Below, piece by piece: positions 48,301-55,600 of a stretch of 64,000 bases of DNA. The stretch's first letter is position 1, and every line of letters starts with the position of its first letter. Position numbers and translations under genes: made by a program. The stretch lies in NCBI RefSeq assembly GCF_014656135.1, contig NZ_BNBV01000002.1:285541-349540 (forward strand), given 5' to 3'. The notes beneath the pieces were generated by a model. That model saw nothing but the letters and a program-made list of their open reading frames with translations, had not been told where the DNA came from and made no database searches. Source of the stretch: Streptomyces thermodiastaticus. Its GTDB lineage: Bacteria > Actinomycetota > Actinomycetes > Streptomycetales > Streptomycetaceae.

Positions 48301-49216
48301 TCAGGTTCGCCCACGGCAGCGCCTCGCACAGGGCGCGGGCCAGCGGCCGGGACAGCGCCTCACCGCCGGAGAACACCTTGCGCAGGCAGGTGCAGGAGGC
48401 CAGGCGTTCGGTGTCCAGCAGGGCCTGGAGCAGGGTGGGGACACCCTGGAGCACGGTCACGTCGTGCGCGACGATGGTGTCGATGAGCGCCTCGGGATCG
48501 CGGTAGATGCCGGGCGCGCCCACCACCACACGGGCGCCCTGGGCGCAGGCGAGGATCTCCCACTGGGCGGCGTCGAAGCTCATGGGTGTCTTCTGGATGA
48601 CGGTCACACCGGCGTCGAGGTGACCGCAGGCCTGCATCCAGCGCATCTGGGACACGATGCTGCGGTGTTCGATCATCACACCCTTGGGCCGGCCGGTGCT
48701 GCCGGAGGTGTAGATGACGTACGCCAGTGAGTCCGGCCGCGGACCCGCGGGCACCGGGCCCGCGGCGCCCCGGGCGTCGGCGAGGGTGACGATGCGGGTG
48801 CCGGCGGGCACGAGTCCGGCCAGCCGGTGCCGCAGGTGCTCCTGGGTCAGCAGGACCCGGGCGCGGCTGTCGTCCAGCATGTAGCGGAGCCGGTCCTCGG
48901 GATACTCCGGCGACAGCGGCAGGTAGGCGGCGCCCGCGCGCAGGATGCCCCACACGCCGGTCACCAGGTCCGCGGAGGGCTCGACGTACAGGCCCACGCA
49001 GTCGTCGGCGGCGACGCCGAGGGCGTGCAGGTGCGCCGCCAGTTCGCCGGAGGCGCTGCGCAGTTCGCGATAGGTGAGTCGCACATCGCCGCAGACGACG
49101 GCGACCTCGTCGGGCCGGGCCTGCACCTGCTGGTCGAGCAGGCCGGTCAGGCAGGTGGTCGGGCGTATGTCGTGTATCCGGGAAAGCGACGGCGCACTGG
49201 TCAAAGCATCCCCCAT
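45380..49216 (-). CDS. indC: Indigoidine synthase: single-module NRPS (A-Ox-T-TE)
   Basis: 1278 aa from the ATG at 49216, close to the 1282 aa of BpsA; a TTG at 49204 with GGGGGA upstream is an alternative. The adenylation domain has YTSGSTGRPKGV. Its pocket residues, read by eye from FDAAQW, VLQGVP, VFSGG, NLYGPTECTIN and the A10 lysine (TANGK), give D-A-W-Q-F-G-L-I-N-K, the L-glutamine code of indigoidine synthases. A flavin oxidase domain (SGYSSKTGHPLPAARRID) is inserted between A8 and A10. Then come a carrier domain (FACGGNSLIAVS) and a thioesterase (GYSFGARVAFEAA, GDHYAVL). It should oxidise and dimerise two glutamines to the blue pigment indigoidine. The usual indA and indB genes are not nearby. 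Confidence 0.93.
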   Translation of the reverse strand: MGDALTSAPSLSRIHDIRPTTCLTGLLDQQVQARPDEVAVVCGDVRLTYRELRSASGELAAHLHALGVAADDCVGLYVEPSADLVTGVWGILRAGAAYLPLSPEYPEDRLRYMLDDSRARVLLTQEHLRHRLAGLVPAGTRIVTLADARGAAGPVPAGPRPDSLAYVIYTSGSTGRPKGVMIEHRSIVSQMRWMQACGHLDAGVTVIQKTPMSFDAAQWEILACAQGARVVVGAPGIYRDPEALIDTIVAHDVTVLQGVPTLLQALLDTERLASCTCLRKVFSGGEALSRPLARALCEALPWANLINLYGPTECTINATAHLVDPGELGEGAGAVPIGVPVDNTQCYILDEQLAPVDIGEAGELYIGGVQLARGYLNRPEQTEERFVPSPFIPTERLYRTGDLAHWNPDGSIQFVGRADNQVKLRGYRVELDEIALAIEEHTWVRRAAAVVTDDERTGFQNLVACVELNPKEAALMDQGNHGAHHQSKASRLQVRAQLSNPGLRPPEQTRGLPVLALPGRQETARQRREVFARKTYRFYEGGPVRRDELAALLAPRPAGTLRRDPADLTFDQLGEVLRWFGQYHSDERLLPKYAYASPGALYATQLYLETGGVAGLGAGVYYYHPADHTLLRVTDRTGTPAGRLLVHFSGRRQAIEPVYKNNIVEVLEFETGHMVGVFQEILPEYGLTIRPLTHDPRVKDRLAVADEDHCLGTFEIRGNDGTPDADPTELFVQAHPGRVDGLPAGQYRWRDGDFERISDELVESRHVIAINQAVYARAGFGITAVSRAAEPWLEYVVLGTKLHHLQRNGLGFGFMSSGYSSKTGHPLPAARRIDDILTTAGLTTGASYFFLGGKVSEEQIRSEGMHEDSVHMKGPAEIIKDELAAFLPDYMLPNRVLIMDQLPLTANGKVDVKALAALDTVRDAGRDTPYVAPATEHERRLAGEWGRALRYDNVSVEDDFFACGGNSLIAVSLVNRINRTFGTRLPLQVVFESPRLADLAARIADGSGAPSSRLVPLVAEGTGAPVFCWPGLGGYPMNLRLLARETALGRPFHGVQAHGINPGETPYPTVREMAAADIAQIRRVQPEGPYTLWGYSFGARVAFEAAWQLEQAGEVVENLLLICPGNPRVRAADAERHGREASYANPAYVTILFSVFTGTISGPDLDACLATVRDEDGFVAFVAERLPALGEELIRRITRIVAQTYEFEYSFRELAERRLDAPVTIFKAAGDDYSFIEGSSGWSAAPPAVVTLEGDHYAVLKEHGVGELAAAIRARLET

Positions 49217-49580
49217 TGCTTTCGGACGAAGTGCTGAACAGACCTGGACGGAATTCGATCGATCGCGCCAGACTGCCCAGAAGAACCCCGGAGCCCCTAT
49301 CAAACAAGCGGCAAATTCTTGTGTCAACTCTTGGCAATGCGCCCCTGGCCTGCACTTTCTCGCACCAAGAGAAAACTCGGCGTCAAATCCTCTGTGACAA
49401 GGACCTCATTCCCGTCAGGCGAGAAAAGGAGAGTCTGAACGAACGGAAAGTACCGTTCCACCGGCCGCTGAACGGGCATGCCGAACAGCGCCGGCCGGAA
49501 CCGCGGTACAGGGTTCCGGCCGGCGCTTTGAGGTGCGAGACGGCGGGACGGTGGTCGCACGACCGTCGGGCAGACGCGGC
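49217..49580 (-). promoter_or_regulatory. indC promoter region and iclR terminator
   Basis: On the minus strand a perfect -35 TTGACA (49327-49322) and -10 TTTGAT (49304-49299) are 17 bases apart, about 85 bases upstream of indC. Just upstream are an inverted repeat CTCTTGG...CCAAGAG (49328-49334, 49365-49371) and another, GAACGG-6-CCGTTC (49441-49458), either of which could be an IclR operator. A 16-bp hairpin at 49487-49527 ends the iclR transcript. Confidence 0.65.
49487..49527 (-). terminator. Terminator hairpin after the IclR gene
   Basis: A 16-bp perfect stem (AGCGCCGGCCGGAACC at 49487-49502, complement 49512-49527, 9-base loop) lies 54 bases past the iclR stop on the minus strand. Confidence 0.8.
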
Positions 49581-50453
49581 TCAGTCGTCGAGGGCGACCA
49601 GACGCCGTACCTCCTGCGCGGCCTTCCGGGTGGCGGCGATGTGCGGAGCACGCTCGGTGGGCGTGAGCGCGCCCGGGGCGATGACGGTGACCGCGCCGAC
49701 GACGAGGCCACCCCAGAACACCGGGACCGCGATGGAGTCCCAGCCCGCCACGCACTCTTCGAGCCCGAGCGCATAGCCGTGGGCACGGATCTCCGCCAGC
49801 GAGGCGAGCATCCGGTGGCTGTCGTGGAAGGCGCCGGGCCCCATGCCCGCGGGGACCGGTTCCGCGGCCACCCGACGCTGCACGGACTCCGGCAGATGGG
49901 CGAGGATGGCCCGTCCGGACGCCCCGATGCGTAAGGAGCGGTGCGAGAAGACCAGTTCACGCGGGCCGAACCCGAGCTCGGACAGGTCGGACGTGCCGAC
50001 GGCCATCTCGATGCACTGGCGCTGCATGCCGGCGAAGGAGCTCAGCCCGTAGAGGAAGACGAGACTGCCGTCGATACTCAGCCGCAGCCGCTCCAGGATC
50101 CCGCGCAGCGCGTCATCGCTCACCGCCCGTTCCAGGGCGCCAAGCCCGAGCATCGCCGCCTGCGGGCCGAGCCGGTACCGTCCTCGCCCCACCTGCTGAA
50201 AGGTGCCGTGCGCCACGCCGGAACGCAGGATGCGATGGACGGCGGAGTCGTCGATGCCCGCGGCGCGGGAGAGTTCGGCCAGTCCTTGCGGTCCGCCGCC
50301 GAGTTCGGCGAAGGCCTGCTGGACCCGGAAGACCCGCTCGGCATGACTGGTTCCGCCGCCGCGCCGGACGGCTCGCCGGGGCGGCGTGACACGGCCGGCG
50401 CGAGCCGGGATCTCCGCCGGCCTGGTCGTGTCGTAGATGGGAGTGCTGGTCAT
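49581..50453 (-). CDS. IclR-family transcriptional regulator
   Basis: 290 aa; ATG with GAGGA upstream. A basic N-terminal tail precedes a winged HTH (RVFRVQQAFAELGGGPQGLA, then ELSRAAGIDDSAVHRILRSG). The C-terminal effector domain has SHRSLRIGASGRAILAHLPE and VAGWDSIAVPVFWGGLVVGA. It is encoded directly upstream of indC on the same strand and is the natural candidate for controlling it, either as repressor or activator. Confidence 0.9.
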   Translation of the reverse strand: MTSTPIYDTTRPAEIPARAGRVTPPRRAVRRGGGTSHAERVFRVQQAFAELGGGPQGLAELSRAAGIDDSAVHRILRSGVAHGTFQQVGRGRYRLGPQAAMLGLGALERAVSDDALRGILERLRLSIDGSLVFLYGLSSFAGMQRQCIEMAVGTSDLSELGFGPRELVFSHRSLRIGASGRAILAHLPESVQRRVAAEPVPAGMGPGAFHDSHRMLASLAEIRAHGYALGLEECVAGWDSIAVPVFWGGLVVGAVTVIAPGALTPTERAPHIAATRKAAQEVRRLVALDD

Positions 50454-50966
50454 GAAACAGGAGTCCTCTCTGGAAGCAGTGGGGACAGCTGGCCGGAGGT
50501 GGCCGGCATCGGCCGGCCCACTGGAGGACCAGAGGAATTGATGGCGCGCACGACGGCTTCCCTCCCCCGTTCGGTCGGCGCTTTTCACTGGGTCACCAGC
50601 ATGTCAAGACACAAGCTGCGCTTTGTCTCGCCAAGACATGACCGTGCGTGAACACACCACCTGCTCTTCCTACCCGAGAACAGGGCGGCACACCATGAAA
50701 GCCGTCACATCCCACGCAGATGTCGTGCGGTGTCCATACGGCGTTGTCATACGTGCCCTGCCCCGCAGTAAGCGGGGTGCCGCAGTGACGCGTACGGCTC
50801 GTATACGGCCTGGTCCGCGACGATCCGCTGCGGCGGCTCGGCACCGACGCGGGTCGGCGCCTGGGCAGCGCGCGGTCGGGACCAGGGTGGGCTGCCCTGC
50901 TGAAGCACGTCGGCACGCAACAGCTCCCGACGGCGCGTGCGTCCCTGCGAGGCCGTCGACGCCGTC
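50454..50966. promoter_or_regulatory. 513-bp gap upstream of iclR with nested inverted repeats
   Basis: No gene is convincing. At 50600-50640 CATGTC pairs with GACATG, and inside it AGACACAA faces TTTGTCT, forming a 41-bp near-symmetric element about 150 bases upstream of iclR: a likely operator. The stretch 50760-50960 has several short open frames in both directions without starts or ribosome binding sites; it could be a decayed gene. Confidence 0.4.
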
Positions 50967-52241
50967 TCAGTTCGCACCGACCAGTGTCTCCATCTCCCTG
51001 CTCCGTCCCAGGCTCCGCCACCGGAGCCCGGCCGCTGCCAGGACGACGGCGAGCGCGATCCAGGCGCCGACGAGGCCGAGGGACTCCACCAGCCAGCCGG
51101 CCAGGAGCGAGGCGGTGAACTTGGCCGTCCCCGCCACGGCGTTGCGCACCACCGCGAAGCGACCCACCTGGTCCTCGGGCGGCGCCTGGTTGGTCAGCAC
51201 CTGCATCACCATCACATGCGCGGTGAGGACGGCGTTGAGCACGAGGAAGAGCACAACGACGGCAGCCGGCCAGCGGGTGAGCGCGGTCCCGGCGGCCAGC
51301 GCCGCAGCGACGGGAAAGGCGGCCCGCAGGACGAGGCCGGACGACAGCCGCCTGCTCGTCAGTGCCGTACCCGCCAGGAATCCGCCGCTCATGGCGGCCA
51401 CGCTGAGCACCGCGTAGAAGTCACCGGATCCGGGCGCCACCGTCTGCGCCAAGGGAACGGCGACGGTGGAGAGGAACGGAAGCGAGCCGCTGCTGGGGAA
51501 CGAGTACAGCAGGATGGCGCGCAGCACCCGTGAGCCGTCCGAGGGGCTCTGCATCGGCTTGCGCATCTCCGGCGCAGCGGCCTGACCGGTGTCCTTCGTC
51601 GCCGGCTCCGCGGCCGCCGTCGGCTTCTCCTCGTCGCGCGGCGTCGAGGGGGTGGCGAGGCGTACCGCCACGAGTCCCGCCAGGTAGAGCAGGGCAGCGG
51701 TGGCGAAGCACCAGCCCACTGCCCCGATCCCCAGCAGCACACCGGCCGCCCCGCCGCCGACCGCCCCGCCCACCTGCCCCAGCGACGTGGAGCGCTGCCG
51801 CAGCCGTATGGCCTCCGAGGCCGGGTATCCCTGACGGATGAAGCGGCCGGCGTGGGCCTTGTTCATCGTCTTCACGAAGCTCAAGCTGCACTGCACGACG
51901 GCGAAGGCACCCAGCGCGGGTCCCGGAGGCGAGCCGGCCATCCACACCAGGGTGAGCAAGGCGGACCCGGCGAAGAGCACCCAGTTCGTCAGGGACAGCC
52001 GGTGGGCCGGGTCCCCGTTGTCGGCCCTCTTGCGGATGAGCAGCCCCAGGACGACGCCCGGCAGATAGGCCGCGGCGTTCATCGCCCCGGTGACCAGCGC
52101 GTTGTGGCTCAGGCGGTAGGAGGCCCACATGATGCTGACCGCTTGCACGGTCTCGGCGACACTGCTGGTGCAGAAGTAGGTGAGCAGCCACCTTCCGCTG
52201 CGGGTCGACCGAGCAGTCGCTTCCTGAGGGGCAATAGTCAC
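50967..52241 (-). CDS. MFS transporter
   Basis: 424 aa, GTG start. About 12 hydrophobic helices, with LLTYFCTSSVAETVQAVSIMW as the first and a long charged central loop (TPRDEEKPTAAAEPATKDTG) between the two halves. The second half begins with AILLYSFPSSGSLPFLSTVA. It resembles putative exporters of the MFS_3/enterobactin-exporter-like type, but I cannot name the substrate. It is divergent from the CRISPR operon and separated from iclR by about 500 bases. Confidence 0.85.
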   Translation of the reverse strand: MTIAPQEATARSTRSGRWLLTYFCTSSVAETVQAVSIMWASYRLSHNALVTGAMNAAAYLPGVVLGLLIRKRADNGDPAHRLSLTNWVLFAGSALLTLVWMAGSPPGPALGAFAVVQCSLSFVKTMNKAHAGRFIRQGYPASEAIRLRQRSTSLGQVGGAVGGGAAGVLLGIGAVGWCFATAALLYLAGLVAVRLATPSTPRDEEKPTAAAEPATKDTGQAAAPEMRKPMQSPSDGSRVLRAILLYSFPSSGSLPFLSTVAVPLAQTVAPGSGDFYAVLSVAAMSGGFLAGTALTSRRLSSGLVLRAAFPVAAALAAGTALTRWPAAVVVLFLVLNAVLTAHVMVMQVLTNQAPPEDQVGRFAVVRNAVAGTAKFTASLLAGWLVESLGLVGAWIALAVVLAAAGLRWRSLGRSREMETLVGAN

Positions 52242-52626
52242 TTCCGTGAACCGATCTCTCCGACGTACAGGAGGCGGGCCGGGGGATTCGGCTGCGCCGA
52301 CTGGTGGCCCAGGGCGGTGAATGACGGCGATGTCGGCAGCGAGCGTAGCGCGCGGCGGGATGTTCCCTCCGCACCTGCACCGTGGGTGTGGGTTCTGGTG
52401 GTCATCGTGACGGTCGTACTGCTGCTGCGGCCGCGCGGTGCATGCCGCTGCCGCTTGGCCTGACGCGCAAGTACTGCGGAGCGCTCACCCGGGGTCCGCC
52501 GCGGTGAGCGCTCCGCGCTCCCCTCGCACCGACCGCACCGACCGCCCACTACCACGCCATCCCGCAGGTCGGGACCCATTTGCCGCTTCGTCCCCGCAGG
52601 AAGAGGAAAGCGTGTGTCATAGGGAC
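52242..52626. promoter_or_regulatory. 385-bp divergent region upstream of the cas operon
   Basis: Contains a 14-bp perfect hairpin (52476-52489 with 52503-52516, 13-base loop) about 110 bases before cas3 and a purine-rich ribosome binding site (AGGAAGAGGAAAG) just ahead of the cas3 starts. A short plus-strand frame ending at 52463 could encode a hydrophobic peptide (WVWVLVVIVTVVLLL) but has no start signals, so I do not call it. Confidence 0.5.
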
Positions 52627-55600
52627 ATGAGTTCATGGCTGGACCCCGTTCTGTTACCGGTCGACCGGCTGTCGGCGGCGGCGCGGCGGGTGTGGGCGAA
52701 GCACGACCGGAAGACGGACAGTTGGCTGCCCTTGTGGCGGCACATGGCGGACAGCGGTGCCGTGGCCGGGCTGCTGTGGGAGCGCTGGCTGCCGCGGTCT
52801 GTCCGCGGGCTGGTGAGTGAGGTCCTGCCGGGCGGTGAGGAGGACGCCCGCGTCCTGGTGCGCTTTCTCGCCGCCGTCCATGACATCGGCAAAGCCACGC
52901 CTGCCTTCGCCTGCCAAGTGGAGTCCCTGGCGGGTCCGATGAGGGATGCCGGTCTCGGCATGCCCACGCTCCGTGAGTACGGCGAGGACCGGCGGCTCGC
53001 TCCGCACGGGCTGGCCGGGCAGTTGCTGCTGCAGGAGTGGATGGACGGCCGCTTCGGTCTGCGCGGGCGGGTGTCGGGGCAGTTCGCTGTGGTCGCGGGC
53101 GGCCATCACGGGGTTCCGCCGGATCACGGGCAGATGCACGACCTGCAGTTGCGCCCCCGTCTGCTGCGGCATCCGGGAGCCGGCGAGAGCCTGTGGCGTC
53201 AGGTCCAGTACGAGTTGATGGACGCCTGTGCCGAGGCGACCGGGGCCGCGAGCCGGCTGCCCGAGTGGGGGACGGTCCGGCTTCCGCAGACGGTACAGGT
53301 GGTTCTGACGGCGGTGGTGATCCTCGCGGACTGGATCGCCAGCGCGCCCGAGCTGTTCCCGTACGACCCGCAGAGCTGGCAGCCGGCCGGCCCGGTGGGC
53401 GAGCGGCGCAGGCTTCGTGCCGCCTGGGACGACCTGGATCTGCCGGAGCCGTGGAATCCCGAGGAGCCCGAAGACTCCCCGGCCGACCTGTTCGCGCACC
53501 GCTTCCCCGGGCTCGCGGACGCGGTGATCCGGCCGGTGCAGTCCGAGGCCGTGGAGATGGCACGCTCCATGCCCGAGCCGGGGCTGCTGATCGTCGAAGC
53601 GCCCATGGGCGAGGGGAAGACCGAGGCGGCGCTGGCCGCGGCGGAGATTCTGGCCGCACGGTCCGGTGCCGGCGGGCTGCTGGTGGCTCTGCCCACACGT
53701 GCCACGGGGGACGCCATGTTCCCTCGCCTGCTGCGGTGGCTGGAACGACTCCCGGCCGGCCTGAAGGAGGACCGTCGGCGTACGGTCGTTCTGGCTCACG
53801 CCAAGGCGGCGCTCAACGAGGTCTGGGCCGGGCTGCTGCGCCGCAGGCAACCGTCCCTCCTCGGTGTCGACGCGGATCAGCGGCAGCGGCAAGGGGACGC
53901 GGACGTCAAGCCGTCCGCCCTGCACGCCCACCAGTGGTTGCGCGGCCGCAAGAAGCAGTTGCTGGCGTCCTTCGCGGTGGCGACCGTCGACCAGGTGCTG
54001 TTCGCCGGGCTGAAGAGCCGTCACCTGGCGCTGCGGCATCTGGCAGTGGCCGGCAAGGTCGTGGTGATCGACGAGGTGCACGCCTACGACGCCTATATGG
54101 GCCGTTACCTCGACCGTGTGCTGGAGTGGCTGGCGGCGTACCGGGTTCCGGTGGTGCTGCTGTCGGCCACGCTGCCGCAGGAGCGGCGCCGGGCACTGGT
54201 GGCCGCGTACGCCGGTGCCGAGGCGGCGAAGGAAGTGGAGACGGGGAGCGACGCCTACCCCCTGATCACTGCCGCCTGTCCGAGCCGGCCGGTTCTCTCG
54301 GCACGTCCGCCGGCTGCCTCCGGCCGGCGGACGCAAGTGGTGCTGGAGCGGCTGGACGACGACCTGGAAGCACTGGCGGACCGTCTGGAGCGGGAGCTGG
54401 CGGACGGGGGCTGCGCGCTGGTCGTCCGCAATACCGTGGACCGGGTCCTGCAGACCGCGGACGCGTTGCGGCAGCGCCTGGGCGAGGACGTGGTCACCGT
54501 GGCGCACTCGCGTTTCCTCGCCGCGGACCGGGCCGCGAAGGATGCCTGGCTGCTGCGCCGGTTCGGACCGGACGGGCGGGAGCGTCCCGCGCGTCATGTG
54601 GTCGTGGCCAGCCAGGTCGCGGAGCAGTCGCTCGACATCGACTTCGATCTGCTGGTGACGGATCTGGCTCCGGTGGACCTGGTGCTGCAGAGGATGGGAC
54701 GCCTGCACCGCCATCGGCGCCCCCGGCCTGCTCCGCTGGCCCGGCCCCGCTGCCTGATCACCGGGGTGGACTGGTCCGCCGCGCCTCCGCAGCCGGTCAA
54801 GGGGACCTGTGCGGTGTACCGGAGCGAGTACGTTCTGCTGCGGTCGATCGCCGTACTGCAGCCGTATCTCGACGGTGCCGCCCTGCACCTGCCGGACGGC
54901 ATCAGTCCGCTGGTGCAGCAGGTCTACGGCGATCAGCCCGTAGGCCCGCAGGCGTGGGCCGAGCGGCTGAGCGAACTGCGGGACGCGCACGAGGAACTGC
55001 TCGATGGGCAACGGGAGAAGGCGGGCGCCTTCCTCCTCGACAGGGTCGGGCGGCCGGGGCGGCCGGTGTACGGCTGGCTGGAGGCGTCGGTCGGGGACGC
55101 GGACGACACCTCCACGGGACGGGCTCAGGTGCGGGACAGCGCCGAGACCCTGGAGGTGCTGATCGTGCAGCGCCAGGCCGACGGGCGGCTGACCACGGTG
55201 CCGTGGCTGGACGACGGCCGCGCGGACGGCCGGGGCGGGCTGGAGCTGCCGACCGACTTCGCCCCGTCCCGGCGCGCCGCCGAGGCGGTGGCCGCGAGCG
55301 CCCTGACGCTGCCGGGGCGTTTCAGCTCACCGTGGTTGATCGACCAGACGATCGCCGAGCTGGAGCAGTTCATGGTCCCTGCCTGGCAGGCGCGGGACTG
55401 CCCCTGGCTGGCAGGCGAGCTGATCCTCGTGCTCGACCCCGATTGTCAGTGCCGTCTGGCAGGCTTTCAGATCACCTACAGCCGAACCGACGGCCTGCGG
55501 GTGACGGGTCCTGGCGTGCCCGCGGCCGGGGGTGACGCAGCGGGGGGAAGCGCGCAGGCGTTACGAGAGGACCACCAGCACAAGGGGGGTAAGAGTGAGC

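Noticed and set aside
45167..48730. 1187-aa plus-strand open frame opposite the indigoidine synthase
   Set aside because: Antisense shadow of a real NRPS gene; no recognisable domain.
50747..50977. Short frames on both strands between iclR and the MFS gene
   Set aside because: Neither has a start with a ribosome binding site or a recognisable motif; one forward frame looks vaguely gene-like (YGLVRDDPLRRLGTDAG) and might be a fossil, but I cannot support it.
52360..52463. Possible hydrophobic small peptide (WVWVLVVIVTVVLLL) upstream of cas3
   Set aside because: No initiation codon with a ribosome binding site in that frame; may be chance in a GC-rich region.
52438..52626. Upstream extension of the Cas3 fusion frame
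   Set aside because: The extra residues are unlike any Cas3 start and lie within the hairpin-containing promoter region; starts at 52612 or 52627 are better supported.
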